Assembly (NCBI GenBank): GCA_021155205.1
Contig: JAJNPS010000028.1
Span: 45,448-109,447 of the forward strand
Direction of reading: 5' to 3'
Origin: Rhodobacterales bacterium
GTDB lineage: Bacteria > Pseudomonadota > Alphaproteobacteria > Rhodobacterales > Rhodobacteraceae
DNA length: 64,000 nucleotides
Position 1 is the stretch's first letter. The number at the start of each line of letters is the position of its first letter. Positions 18,608 to 30,061 of this stretch are shown one piece after another. A model generated the notes under the pieces. The model was not told the DNA's origin, did no database searches, and worked only from the letters and a program-made list of their open reading frames with translations. A program made the translations under genes and the position numbers.

Positions 18608-18670
18608 GAGGGGGAAATGGGGGAAAACGGGGGGGAAGTCAAGGGTGGAGGGTGGGATGATGGGGGGAGG
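18608..18670 (+). repeat. G-run tract upstream of rhlE, G-quadruplex potential
   Basis: Seven runs of three or more G lie within 58 bases (18,610-18,667). The stretch 18,643-18,667 fits G3-N4-G3-N1-G3-N5-G6. The plus strand is the template for leftward rhlE. A G-quadruplex is predicted by pattern only. Confidence 0.5.
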
Positions 18671-18698
18671 CCGCCGCAGTTTCCCGCAGCGCCCGATG

Positions 18699-18872
18699 TC
18701 ACTTTTCTTTTCGAACGCCCTTGAAGGGCGTTTTGTCGGTCGTCTTGACGTCCATGAAGCGGCCAGTATTCGTATCGCGCTTCACAAAGTGCCCAGACGG
18801 CGTTTGCGTTTGGGAGCGATCCTTGACCGCGCCATTGCGTTTGCCGTCTCCGGTTGGGGGATTGGTTGCCAT
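18699..18872 (-). CDS. Small conserved hypothetical protein
   Basis: A 57-residue hydrophilic, basic protein starting MATNPPTGDGKRNGAVKDRS and ending in TPFKGVRKEK. I recognise the general pattern (GDGxRxGAVxDRSQ, then VKRDxxTGRFMDVKT) from small conserved alphaproteobacterial proteins, but the function is unknown. The start ATG at 18,870-18,872 follows GGGGGAAG; a longer frame to 18,920 would overlap the preceding gene. It sits 11 bases after the neighbouring small Cys-rich gene, so the two are probably co-transcribed. Confidence 0.7.
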   Translation of the reverse strand: MATNPPTGDGKRNGAVKDRSQTQTPSGHFVKRDTNTGRFMDVKTTDKTPFKGVRKEK

Positions 18873-18883
18873 CACTTCCCCCA

Positions 18884-19099
18884 TCAAGTCGTGTGGCATG
18901 ATGGGATGCAATAGTAGCATCCGTTGATCCGATGCCAGGTCGGGTGCCTGCGCTTTGCATCAGAAACTGCGAGACCGCAGTTTGAGTGCCAACCGAGGTC
19001 TTCGCGGTTTGCGACCAACGGTAGTCGATTGCAGTTCATTTCGTGAACTTCAAAGTCACCGTTTGGTTGCTGGTTCTTGTTCAAACAATAGGACGGCAT
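18884..19099 (-). CDS. Small Cys-rich conserved hypothetical protein
   Basis: A 71-residue protein with a regular Cys/His pattern: FEVHEMNCNRLP, then LGWHSNCGLAVSDAKR, then INGCYYCIPSCHT. The spacing suggests a small zinc-binding fold. I recall similar short proteins of unknown function in alphaproteobacteria. The ATG at 19,097-19,099 (MPSYCLNKNQQP) follows a GAAAGGG site. Its codon use is less GC-biased than that of neighbouring core genes, consistent with acquisition. No catalytic signature is seen. Confidence 0.65.
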   Translation of the reverse strand: MPSYCLNKNQQPNGDFEVHEMNCNRLPLVANREDLGWHSNCGLAVSDAKRRHPTWHRINGCYYCIPSCHTT

Positions 19100-19219
19100 T
19101 TGGCACCCTTTCGCCAAAAGAGAGCGAAGGCTGCTTGACTCATTCGGCTAGGTTTGATTCAACCCGCTTGCACACCGAACTACCGCCGCAGCCTTCATCG
19201 TTGCGGAGCCGGAGTGAGA

Positions 19220-19249
19220 CGCCGCCTTGGCCCGACAGCCAAGGCGGCG
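19220..19249. other. Perfect 12-bp hairpin
   Basis: CGCCGCCTTGGC, loop CCGACA, GCCAAGGCGGCG. The stem is perfect. There is no T-run on either side, so it may be a structured RNA element or a repeat rather than a plain terminator. Confidence 0.5.
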
Positions 19250-19492
19250 TTACGATTCTCCGACCGTCAGTTTCGACTTTGTTCTGCGGATATGATAAAG
19301 TCAAGCGGGATGCACAAAATATATGTGCATCGTCCAAAGACGCGACTTTTATGAGTTGTGGATCAATAGGTGGTATAAGTCAAGGGAAAAGTCACAACTC
19401 GTGACTGGCGCCATTCATCATTTGGTGTCCTTGAGCGAACATATACCTAAATGTAGCAAAGCTACAACCGTCCCTCTGCAAGAAAGACTCAG

Positions 19493-19501
19493 TTATCCAC
19501 A
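19493..19501 (+). promoter_or_regulatory. Consensus DnaA box (isolated)
   Basis: TTATCCACA matches the strong DnaA-box consensus exactly. A one-mismatch partner (TGATCCACA on the minus strand) lies in the same intergenic region near 19,360. Two boxes do not make an origin. Confidence 0.3.
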
Positions 19502-19541
19502 GGCCCCCGGCCGCGCAGGCGTGCGCGCCCGTAAATCGCTG

Positions 19542-19564
19542 AAAACGCTCCACTGGAGCGTTTT
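19542..19564 (-). terminator. Rho-independent terminator of carB
   Basis: A perfect 10-bp stem AAAACGCTCC, loop of three bases, GGAGCGTTTT. It lies 26 bases past the carB stop. The flanking A and T runs make it functional in both directions. Confidence 0.85.
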
Positions 19565-19589
19565 CGCCCCGGCAATGCCGTGGCCGCGA

Positions 19590-22973
<3,384 letters not shown>

Positions 22974-23060
22974 CCTGGCCCCACCTGTTGCGCAAAACTT
23001 CGCGGGTTATAGCGATGGGGGACGGGGGTGCAAGGGGCGAATGGGGGGTGGTGACAATGA

Positions 23061-23088
23061 AAAAGGCCGGGGTTTCCCCCGGCCTTTT
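23061..23088 (-). terminator. Rho-independent terminator of the APC permease gene
   Basis: A perfect 12-bp stem AAAAGGCCGGGG / CCCCGGCCTTTT with a four-base loop, 18 bases beyond the permease stop. It separates that gene from carB on the same strand and is symmetrical, so it works both ways. Confidence 0.88.
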
Positions 23089-23106
23089 CCTGTCATGTCG
23101 CCGTGA

Positions 23107-24660
23107 TCAGACCGTCTCGCCCACCGCGCGTTCGGCGGCGGCAATCGCAGCCTTGCGGGCGGCGATTTTCTCGCCCGTGGGCGGGCCTTCGAAGCGGCGG
23201 TTCTCAACCGCAAACCAGAGGATCAGCGCAAGTGCGATGAAGCCGACGACGACGTAGAGCACGCGCTCGTTCGGCGGGGCGACAGCGATGAACAGGATCA
23301 CGGCCATGCCGACCACGGCCAGAACCGTCACCAGTTTGTAGAGACCCGCCGACATCGCCCACGGGCCGGGGTTCGGCCACCTGGAGGAACCATAGGCAAG
23401 CAGGCCAGCGACCAGCGGGATGGTGAAGCTGAGGAACAGGAACACCAGCGTCGAGTTCACCACGATCACGTAGATCGAGGTGCCCGCGATCTTGATGGAC
23501 ATCGCCAGCACCACGTAGAGGATGCAAAGCACGGTGGCCGTCCAGATGGCAGTGACCGGAGTGCGGTATTTCGGCGACACCGAGGCCAGTGCCTTGGACC
23601 CGACCGGCATGCCGTCATCGCGCGAGAACGCAAAGAGCATGCGACTTGCCGAAGTTACCGTCGCCAGGCCGCATAGAAGCTGGGTGATCAGGATGCCCAG
23701 ATAGAGCACGGTCTTCAGACCCGCGGGAATGATCGCGTCCATCGTGGCAAAGAACATGCCCCAGCCCTGGCTTGCCGCGACGGCAAGATCAGGAATCGAC
23801 AGCGTGATGGCGCTGACCATGATCCAGCCGATCAGCGATGACCACAGGACCGCGCTGACGATACCACGCGGGACCGAGGTGGCGGCACTTTTGGTCTCTT
23901 CCGAGGTATGCGCAGATGCGTCATATCCGGTGATCGTATAGACCGGCAGCAGCAGGCTGAGCAGGAACAGGTAGGCGATGCTGGTCGAGGCCGGGAACAC
24001 GTTACCGCCTGCTTCGCCCGAAAAGTTGGTGAAGGTCCAGAGCCGCGAGATGTCGATTGCGGGCGCGAAATACAGCGCCGCCACTACAAGTACTGCGGCG
24101 GTGGCAAAGATGATGTAGCCAGAGATGTCGGTCAGGAAGGTCGTGACCTTGATGCCGACATGGTTGAAGATCGCCTGCAGGATGGTGATCGCGGCGACGA
24201 ACAGGACAACCTGTGTGTCGGTGCCGGTGAAGCCGAACCACGCCCCGAAGGTTCCCGCGAAGAAATAGGCGGTGCCGATGTTGATCGCCCCGAGAACGGT
24301 GATCAGGCCCAGAAGGTTCAGCCAGGCGGTCAGCCAGCCCCAGAAGCGGTTGCCCAGGATCGAGGCCCAGTGATAGAGGCCGCCGGCGGTCGGAAAGGCG
24401 GACGCGATCTGTGCCATCGCCAGCGCGAACATGCCCGAGATGATGCAGCCGACGATCCAGCCGATGCCGGCCCCGGCCCCGCCGACCGAGGAGATTGCCT
24501 GGGCGAAGCTGTTGATGCCGCCCGACAGGATGTTGATGATCGAGAACGAAATCGCGAAGTTGGAGAATTTCGACATGGAGCGTGACAGCTCCTGCGCATA
24601 TCCCATGCCATGGAGGACCTTGATGTCCTCGTGTTTGTCCTTTTCGGTATAGTCTGACAT
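23107..24660 (-). CDS. APC-superfamily amino acid permease
   Basis: A 517-residue inner-membrane transporter with about 12 hydrophobic segments. It starts with a hydrophilic tail (SDYTEKDKHEDIKVLHGMGYAQELSRSMSKFSNFAISFS), and the FSNFAISFSIINILSGG first helix is typical of amino-acid/choline (ACT-type, GabP-like) permeases. A TGYDASAHTSEET motif after helix 6 supports this subgroup. The substrate may be GABA, another amino acid or a polyamine and cannot be decided. It stands alone between terminators, with a hairpin in its leader (24,705-24,720). Confidence 0.87.
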   Translation of the reverse strand: MSDYTEKDKHEDIKVLHGMGYAQELSRSMSKFSNFAISFSIINILSGGINSFAQAISSVGGAGAGIGWIVGCIISGMFALAMAQIASAFPTAGGLYHWASILGNRFWGWLTAWLNLLGLITVLGAINIGTAYFFAGTFGAWFGFTGTDTQVVLFVAAITILQAIFNHVGIKVTTFLTDISGYIIFATAAVLVVAALYFAPAIDISRLWTFTNFSGEAGGNVFPASTSIAYLFLLSLLLPVYTITGYDASAHTSEETKSAATSVPRGIVSAVLWSSLIGWIMVSAITLSIPDLAVAASQGWGMFFATMDAIIPAGLKTVLYLGILITQLLCGLATVTSASRMLFAFSRDDGMPVGSKALASVSPKYRTPVTAIWTATVLCILYVVLAMSIKIAGTSIYVIVVNSTLVFLFLSFTIPLVAGLLAYGSSRWPNPGPWAMSAGLYKLVTVLAVVGMAVILFIAVAPPNERVLYVVVGFIALALILWFAVENRRFEGPPTGEKIAARKAAIAAAERAVGETV

Positions 24661-24704
24661 TGATGTCCCCTTGCTGTTGGTTCCCTGGGCCCAGCGCCCA
24701 CAAG

Positions 24705-24720
24705 GGCGGGTTGACCCGCC
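24705..24720 (-). other. Leader hairpin upstream of the permease gene
   Basis: A perfect inverted repeat GGCGGG-TTGA-CCCGCC, 45 bases before the permease ATG. It lies in the likely 5' leader. It could be structural or an operator; nothing else supports a role. Confidence 0.3.
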
Positions 24721-24839
24721 TCATGGCACCCATTCAGCACGGAAAATTTCAGCCGGGCAAGCACTGAAACGATTCGTACAGAATTTCCCGGTGCGGCTGT
24801 TGCAACTCATGTCGGAAAACCGGGCGAAGGGGGGCGGGT

Positions 24840-26042
24840 TTGCGGTGGCAGAATGGGGCGCTTGAGCGTATTCCGCCGCAAAGGAATGGGGGATATGCGG
24901 CGTTGATCCTGGTCGAACATGGGCCTGATGGCGGACCTGCGCTGTTTCAGGACGCCGCCGAGGTCATCGTGGCCCGGACGGCGCCGGACGTCGCGCCCGC
25001 GTTGCGTCGGGCCGAGGCGGCACGGGCGGCGGGGGGCTGGATTGCGGGCTATCTGGCCTATGAGGCGGGCTATGCCCTGGAGCCGCGCCTGTCGCGCCTG
25101 ATGCCGGGCGGGCAGGAGGCGCCCCTGCTGGCGCTTGGGGTGTTTGACGGGCCGGTGGCGGCTGAGGCGGTCCTGGCGCAGGCGGTGGACGAGGGGCGTG
25201 CGACAGCAATGACCGCGCCCGAACCGATGGTGGCGCGCAGGGCCTATGATGACGCGATGGCGCGGGTGCTGGACTACATCGCCGCAGGCGACTGCTATCA
25301 GGTGAACCTGACCTTTCCGATGGCCGCACGGCTTGTCCGGGGTACACCGCTGGGGCTGTACGGCGCGTTCCGGCGGACGGGGCCGGTGGGGCATGGGGCC
25401 TTTGTCGATCTGGGCGTGGGGCCGGTTGTGGTGTCGCGCTCGCCAGAACTGTTTTTCAGATTGGAGGACGGGCGGCGGATCATCACACGGCCCATGAAGG
25501 GCACCGCACCGCGCGATCCGGACCCTGTCCGGGATGCTGCGATTGCGGCGGCATTGCAGGTGTCGGTCAAGGACCGGGCCGAGAACCTGATGATCGTGGA
25601 TCTGTTGCGCAACGATATCAGCCGGTTGGCGAAGGTTGGATCGGTCAGGGTGCCGGCCCTGTTCGCGATGGAGACGTATTCGACGGTGCATCAGATGACC
25701 TCGACCATCGAGGGAGAGCTGGCGGAACCGGCGACATTTCCGGCGCTGATGGCGGCGCTGTTTCCCTGCGGGTCTGTGACTGGCGCGCCCAAAATCCGCG
25801 CCATGGAGATCATCGGCGAGGTGGAGCCGCTGCCCCGTGGTGTCTATTGCGGGGCGGTGGGGTGGATGGCCCCGGACGGATGTGCCGATTTCTCGGTGGC
25901 GATCCGGACGCTGTCGGTCACGGGCCGCGACATCTTGATGAATGTGGGCGGCGGGGTCGTGCATGGCTCCACCGCCGCGGGCGAATGGGAGGAGGCGTTG
26001 TGGAAAGCGCGCTTTGTCAAGGCGGCCGTCAGCCAGGTTTGA
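24840..26042 (+). CDS. pabB: Aminodeoxychorismate synthase component I
   Basis: Converts chorismate to 4-amino-4-deoxychorismate for folate synthesis. The product (up to 400 residues) has the chorismate-binding enzyme core: GDCYQVNLTFP, SPELFFRL, TRPMKGTAPR, KDRAENLMIVDLLRND and GSVTGAPKIRAMEII. These motifs are shared with TrpE, but the short N terminus and the neighbouring pabC favour PabB. The start is uncertain. TTG at 24,840 follows GAAGGGGGG and is used here; TTG at 24,903, giving ILVEHGPDGGP, fits family N termini better. Its stop overlaps the pabC start. Confidence 0.88.
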   Translation: MRWQNGALERIPPQRNGGYAALILVEHGPDGGPALFQDAAEVIVARTAPDVAPALRRAEAARAAGGWIAGYLAYEAGYALEPRLSRLMPGGQEAPLLALGVFDGPVAAEAVLAQAVDEGRATAMTAPEPMVARRAYDDAMARVLDYIAAGDCYQVNLTFPMAARLVRGTPLGLYGAFRRTGPVGHGAFVDLGVGPVVVSRSPELFFRLEDGRRIITRPMKGTAPRDPDPVRDAAIAAALQVSVKDRAENLMIVDLLRNDISRLAKVGSVRVPALFAMETYSTVHQMTSTIEGELAEPATFPALMAALFPCGSVTGAPKIRAMEIIGEVEPLPRGVYCGAVGWMAPDGCADFSVAIRTLSVTGRDILMNVGGGVVHGSTAAGEWEEALWKARFVKAAVSQV

Positions 26043-26623
26043 GGCTGATCGAGACGATGCTGTGGGACGGGACTTCGTTTCCCCGGCTGGCCTTGCATAT
26101 GGCTCGACTGACGCAAGGGGCAGGTGCGCTGGGCTGGGACGTGCCGGAGGCCCGCCTGCGCGCGGCCTTGGGTGGGTTGGGGGATGTGCCGATGCGGGTG
26201 CGGCTGACGCTGGACGCGGGCGGCGGGGTGGAGGTCGAGACCGGACCCTTGCCGCCGGTCAAGGCAGAATGGCGGGTGGGGCTGGCAAAGGCACGGCTAT
26301 GGTCGGGTGATCCATGGCTGAGGGTCAAGTCGACGAACCGCGCGGCTTACGACGCGGCCCGGGTGGGATTGGCAGCGGGGCTGGACGAAGTGCTGTTACT
26401 GAACGAACGCGGCGAGGTTTGCGACGGGACGATCACCACGGTCTTTTTCGACCGGGGGCAGGGAATGCGGACGCCGCCCTTGTCTTGCGGGCTTCTGCCG
26501 GGGGTACTGCGGGCCGGGACGGCGTGCCCGGAAGAAGTGCTGATGGCAGCGGACCTTGCAAAGACGCGCCTCTGGGTCGGCAATGCGTTGCGCGGGCTGA
26601 TCCCGGCGCTTTGGGTTGGCTAG
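26039..26623 (+). CDS. pabC: Aminodeoxychorismate lyase (class IV aminotransferase fold)
   Basis: Releases pyruvate from 4-amino-4-deoxychorismate to give p-aminobenzoate. The 194-residue product is a short branched-chain-aminotransferase-fold protein. The PLP lysine is in RVKSTNRAAYDAAR (about residue 97), and EVLLLNERGEVCDGTITTVFF is the conserved follow-up strand. The best start is TTG at 26,039, which overlaps the pabB stop (TTGA) and gives RLIETMLWDG at the N terminus. It is a little shorter than typical PabC (about 210-270), so substrate specificity is inferred from the operon. Confidence 0.85.
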   Translation: MRLIETMLWDGTSFPRLALHMARLTQGAGALGWDVPEARLRAALGGLGDVPMRVRLTLDAGGGVEVETGPLPPVKAEWRVGLAKARLWSGDPWLRVKSTNRAAYDAARVGLAAGLDEVLLLNERGEVCDGTITTVFFDRGQGMRTPPLSCGLLPGVLRAGTACPEEVLMAADLAKTRLWVGNALRGLIPALWVG

Positions 26624-26629
26624 CGCGCA

Positions 26630-26663
26630 AGCCTCCGGCGGGGATATTTGGGCAATCAGAAAG
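26630..26663 (+). repeat. Conserved intergenic element, copy 1
   Basis: Shares the first 20 bases (from AGCCTCCGG to GATATTT) and the last 11 (CAATCAGAAAG) exactly with 36,301-36,335, with only the 3-4 base middle differing. It lies 6 bases after the pabC stop and 10 before the convergent cfa stop. CCTC/GGGG can form a short stem before ATATTT, so a terminator-like role is possible. Confidence 0.65.
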
Positions 26664-26673
26664 TTGGGTCGGG

Positions 26674-27936
26674 TCAGACCCCGGCAGAGCGCCGGTCCTT
26701 GGCCGCGTCGACCGCCACGGGGCGCTGCGGGCCTTCGGGGGCGGCGTAGAGATAGTCCCGCGTCAGGGGCACGGCGTCCTGGCGTTGCGCCAGCTGGATC
26801 TGGAACACGACCTGCTGGAAATGCCGGAAGGTCATTTCGGACGAGATCAGGTAGTAGCGCCACATCCGGCAGAACCGCGCATCGTAAAGGGCGGCGGCGG
26901 CGTCGAGATTGGCCTCGAAACGCTGACGCCAGTGCAGCAGGGTGGTCGCATAATGCAGCCGCCAGACCTCGATGTCGGTGGTGAAAAGGCCGGTCGTCTG
27001 CACATGCGGCATGACCTCGGACAGGGCCGGGCAATAGCCGCCGGGAAAGATGTATTTTGATATCCAGGGGCTGGTGATGCCGGGGGTGCCGGAGCGGCCG
27101 ATGGTGTGGATCAGGGCCACGCCGTCCGGGTGCAAGAGGTCGCGCACCTTTTTGAAATAGGTGCCGTAGTTCGGGCGGCCCACATGTTCGAACATGCCGA
27201 CCGAAACGATGCGGTCGAACTGACCCGTCACGGCGCGGTAGTCGGTCAGCCGAATCTCGACGCGATCGGAAAGGCCTGCGGCGGCGACGCGGTCGAGGGC
27301 GATGCGGTGCTGTTCTTCGGACAATGTGACGCCAAGCACACGGGCCCCGTGATCGCGGGCAAGAGTGATCGCCATGCCGCCCCAGCCGCAGCCGATGTCA
27401 AGGACGCGCATCCCCGGCTTCAGCCGCAGCTTGGCGGCAATATGCGCCTTTTTCTGGGCCTGAGCCTGTTCCAGCGTGTCGTCGGGGGTCTTGAAATAGG
27501 CGCAGGAATATTGCCGGTCCTGATCGAGGAACAGATCATAAAGCGCGCCGGACAGATCGTAATGGTGCGCCACATTGGCGCGCGCGCGCTGGGCGGGGTT
27601 CCATTCCTGCGCCTTGCCCCAGAGCCGGTGCGCCCGCGCCAGCGGAAAGCGCCACCAGTCCGCCCGGCCGGTCGCTGCATTGCGCAACAACAGTGCCAGA
27701 AACCCCGGCAGGTCGTCGTTGTCGAGCGCATAGGCCTGATCCATGTAGCCCTCGCCCAGCGCAAGGTCGGGCGCGCGCACCAGGCGACCGGGCAGGGCGG
27801 GATCAGTGATCCGCATCGTAACGGGAACACCCGAACCGTCGCCATAGCGATGCTCGGTGCCGCCGGGAAGGTGCAGCACAAGGCTGCCTTGCCGGATCAG
27901 TGACCGGCACAGACGGTCAAGCAGTATGTCCCACAT
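26674..27936 (-). CDS. cfa: Cyclopropane-fatty-acyl-phospholipid synthase family protein
   Basis: An S-adenosylmethionine-dependent methyltransferase of the CFA-synthase family, which modifies unsaturated acyl chains of membrane phospholipids. The 420-residue product has the SAM motif VLDIGCGWGGMAI at about 194-206, QYSCAYF just before it, and the family blocks SVGMFEHVG and FPGGYCPALSEV. The start ATG at 27,934-27,936 (MWDILLDRL) follows AAGGTGA; the open frame runs 36 codons further without similarity. It is divergent from aspS and convergent with pabC. Confidence 0.88.
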   Translation of the reverse strand: MWDILLDRLCRSLIRQGSLVLHLPGGTEHRYGDGSGVPVTMRITDPALPGRLVRAPDLALGEGYMDQAYALDNDDLPGFLALLLRNAATGRADWWRFPLARAHRLWGKAQEWNPAQRARANVAHHYDLSGALYDLFLDQDRQYSCAYFKTPDDTLEQAQAQKKAHIAAKLRLKPGMRVLDIGCGWGGMAITLARDHGARVLGVTLSEEQHRIALDRVAAAGLSDRVEIRLTDYRAVTGQFDRIVSVGMFEHVGRPNYGTYFKKVRDLLHPDGVALIHTIGRSGTPGITSPWISKYIFPGGYCPALSEVMPHVQTTGLFTTDIEVWRLHYATTLLHWRQRFEANLDAAAALYDARFCRMWRYYLISSEMTFRHFQQVVFQIQLAQRQDAVPLTRDYLYAAPEGPQRPVAVDAAKDRRSAGV

Positions 27937-28120
27937 CGCGTCACCTTGGCCACTCGCGGGGAATCGCCCCATTGTAGGCCTTGTTGCGAGGAGTTCAACG
28001 CAGGACACGGGCAGCCGGGTTCCCGCTCTGCGCGGTTGCGCCATGCTCTCTTGACATCAACGGCCGCGCGCGGTCATTCGGGCGGTCTGAAACTGTCGCC
28101 TTTCGGCCAAGGAACGCCCC

Positions 28121-29902
28121 ATGCATGCCTATCGCAGCCACACCTGTGCTGACCTGAACCGTTCCCATGTCGGGCAGGACGTGCGCCTGTCGGGCTGGGT
28201 GCATCGGGTCCGCGACCACGGCGGCGTGCTGTTTGTCGATCTGCGCGACCATTACGGGATCACGCAGGTGATCGCCGACAGCGACAGTGCGGCATTTGCC
28301 GACCTCGACAAGGTGCGGGCCGAATGGGTGATCCGCATCGACGGGCGGGTGAAGGGGCGGGATGCCTCGCTGGTCAACCCCAAGCTTCCGACCGGGGAGA
28401 TCGAGGTTTATGCGACCGGGGTGACGGTGCTGGGGGCGGCGGATGATCTGCCGATGCCGGTTTTCGGCGATCTGGAATACCCTGAAGAGACGCGGCTGAC
28501 CTACCGGTTCCTCGACCTGCGGCGCGAGAAACTGCATGCCAACATGATGCTGCGGTCGAACGTGGTGCGGTCGATCAGGAACCGGATGTGGGATCAGGGG
28601 TTTACCGAGTTCCAGACGCCGATCATTACCGCGTCGTCGCCCGAAGGCGCGCGCGATTTCCTCGTGCCGAGCCGCCTGCATCCGGGCAAGTTCTACGCGC
28701 TGCCGCAGGCGCCGCAGCAGTTCAAGCAGCTGATCATGGTGGCGGGGTTCGACCGCTATTTCCAGATCGCGCCCTGTTTCCGCGATGAAGACCCAAGGGC
28801 GGACCGTTCGCCGACCGATTTCTACCAGCTTGATATCGAGATGAGCTTCGTCGAGCAGGAGGATGTCTTTGCCGCCGTGCAGCCGGTGGTGCAGGGCGTG
28901 TTCGAGGAGTTCGCGCCGGGCAAGAAAGTGTACGGCGACTGGACCAAGATCGCCTACCGCGACAGTCTGAAATGGTATGGGTCCGACAAGCCTGACCTGC
29001 GCAACCCGATCAAGATGCAGGACGTGAGCGAGCATTTCGCAGGGTCGGGGTTTGCGATCTTTGCCAAGCTGTTGGAGGTTGAGGGTAACGAGATCCGTGC
29101 GATCCCCGCGCCGAAGGGGGGCAGCCGCAAGTTTGCGGACCGGATGAACGCCTATGCCCAGAAGGAAGGGTTGCCGGGGATGGGGTATATCTTCTGGCGC
29201 GAGGTCGAGGATGGATCAGGCATGGAGGCTGCCGGGCCGGTTGCCAAGAATATCGGGCCGGAGCGGACAGAGGCGATCCGGTTGCAGTTGGGGCTTGGGT
29301 TGGGCGATGCCGCGTTCTTCCTCGGCGGACGCCCTGAGACCTTCGAGGCCATCGCGGGCCGCGCCCGGAACGAGATCGGGCGGGAACTCGGGCTGACGGA
29401 GGAGAACTGCTTCAAGTTCGCCTGGATCGTCGATTTCCCGATGTACGAGAAGACCGACGAGGGCGGGGTGGATTTCAGCCACAACCCGTTCTCGATGCCG
29501 CAGGGGGGCCTCGAGGCGCTGTCGGGCGACCCGCTCAAGGTCCACGCCTACCAGTATGATCTTGCCTGCAACGGGTATGAGCTGATCAGTGGCGGTATCC
29601 GCAACCACAAGCCTGAGATCATGTACAAGGCGTTCGAACTGGCCGGGTATCCGAACGCCGAGGTCGACAAGCGGTTCGGTGGCATGGTCAAGGCGTTCAA
29701 GTATGGGGCGCCTCCGCATGGCGGCTGTGCCGCCGGGATCGACCGGATCGTGATGCTGCTGGCGGATGAGCCGAACATCCGCGAGGTCATCATGTTCCCG
29801 ATGAACCAGCGGGCCGAGGACATGCTGATGAATGCGCCATCCGAGGCGACGTCAAAGCAGCTGCGCGAATTGTCGTTGCGGGTGGTGGCGAAGGACGCTT
29901 GA
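28121..29902 (+). CDS. aspS: Aspartyl-tRNA synthetase
   Basis: Charges tRNA-Asp, and in many alphaproteobacteria also tRNA-Asn as the non-discriminating form. The 593-residue bacterial-type class II enzyme has an N-terminal OB-fold (about 15-110, RLSGWVHRVRDHGGVLFVDLRD), motif 2 around CFRDEDPRADRSPTDFYQLD, a bacterial GAD insertion, and motif 3 GGCAAGIDRIVMLL near the C terminus. The ATG at 28,121 follows an AAGGAA site. It is a single gene. Confidence 0.97.
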   Translation: MHAYRSHTCADLNRSHVGQDVRLSGWVHRVRDHGGVLFVDLRDHYGITQVIADSDSAAFADLDKVRAEWVIRIDGRVKGRDASLVNPKLPTGEIEVYATGVTVLGAADDLPMPVFGDLEYPEETRLTYRFLDLRREKLHANMMLRSNVVRSIRNRMWDQGFTEFQTPIITASSPEGARDFLVPSRLHPGKFYALPQAPQQFKQLIMVAGFDRYFQIAPCFRDEDPRADRSPTDFYQLDIEMSFVEQEDVFAAVQPVVQGVFEEFAPGKKVYGDWTKIAYRDSLKWYGSDKPDLRNPIKMQDVSEHFAGSGFAIFAKLLEVEGNEIRAIPAPKGGSRKFADRMNAYAQKEGLPGMGYIFWREVEDGSGMEAAGPVAKNIGPERTEAIRLQLGLGLGDAAFFLGGRPETFEAIAGRARNEIGRELGLTEENCFKFAWIVDFPMYEKTDEGGVDFSHNPFSMPQGGLEALSGDPLKVHAYQYDLACNGYELISGGIRNHKPEIMYKAFELAGYPNAEVDKRFGGMVKAFKYGAPPHGGCAAGIDRIVMLLADEPNIREVIMFPMNQRAEDMLMNAPSEATSKQLRELSLRVVAKDA

Positions 29903-30061
29903 AGGCGCGTGGTGGTGGGCTGGAGCCCGGCTTATGGGGCCGGGGCATGGCGGGTTTGGCGGCGGGGTGAACCCCGCCGTTGAATGGCCCCCGCACTGGC
30001 CGATCCTTGCGTCCTCTGCCACAGTACCGCGCGACAGACCCGCCGAAAGGACCGCAGCCCC

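Larger units (their letters stand above)
19100..19541. other. AT-richer intergenic region with strong hairpin
   Basis: About 440 bases with no protein I can support and clearly lower GC than its surroundings. It contains a perfect 12-bp hairpin (19,220-19,249), an AT-rich centre (about 19,280-19,420) likely to hold the promoter of the two small leftward genes, and a consensus DnaA box TTATCCACA at 19,493-19,501. Short frames here on either strand show no conserved pattern. Confidence 0.5.

Noticed and set aside
19360..19501. Possible chromosomal origin because of DnaA-box-like sites in AT-rich DNA
   Set aside because: Only two sites, no clustered boxes, no AT-rich 13-mer array and no origin-linked genes such as dnaA, parAB or hemE nearby.
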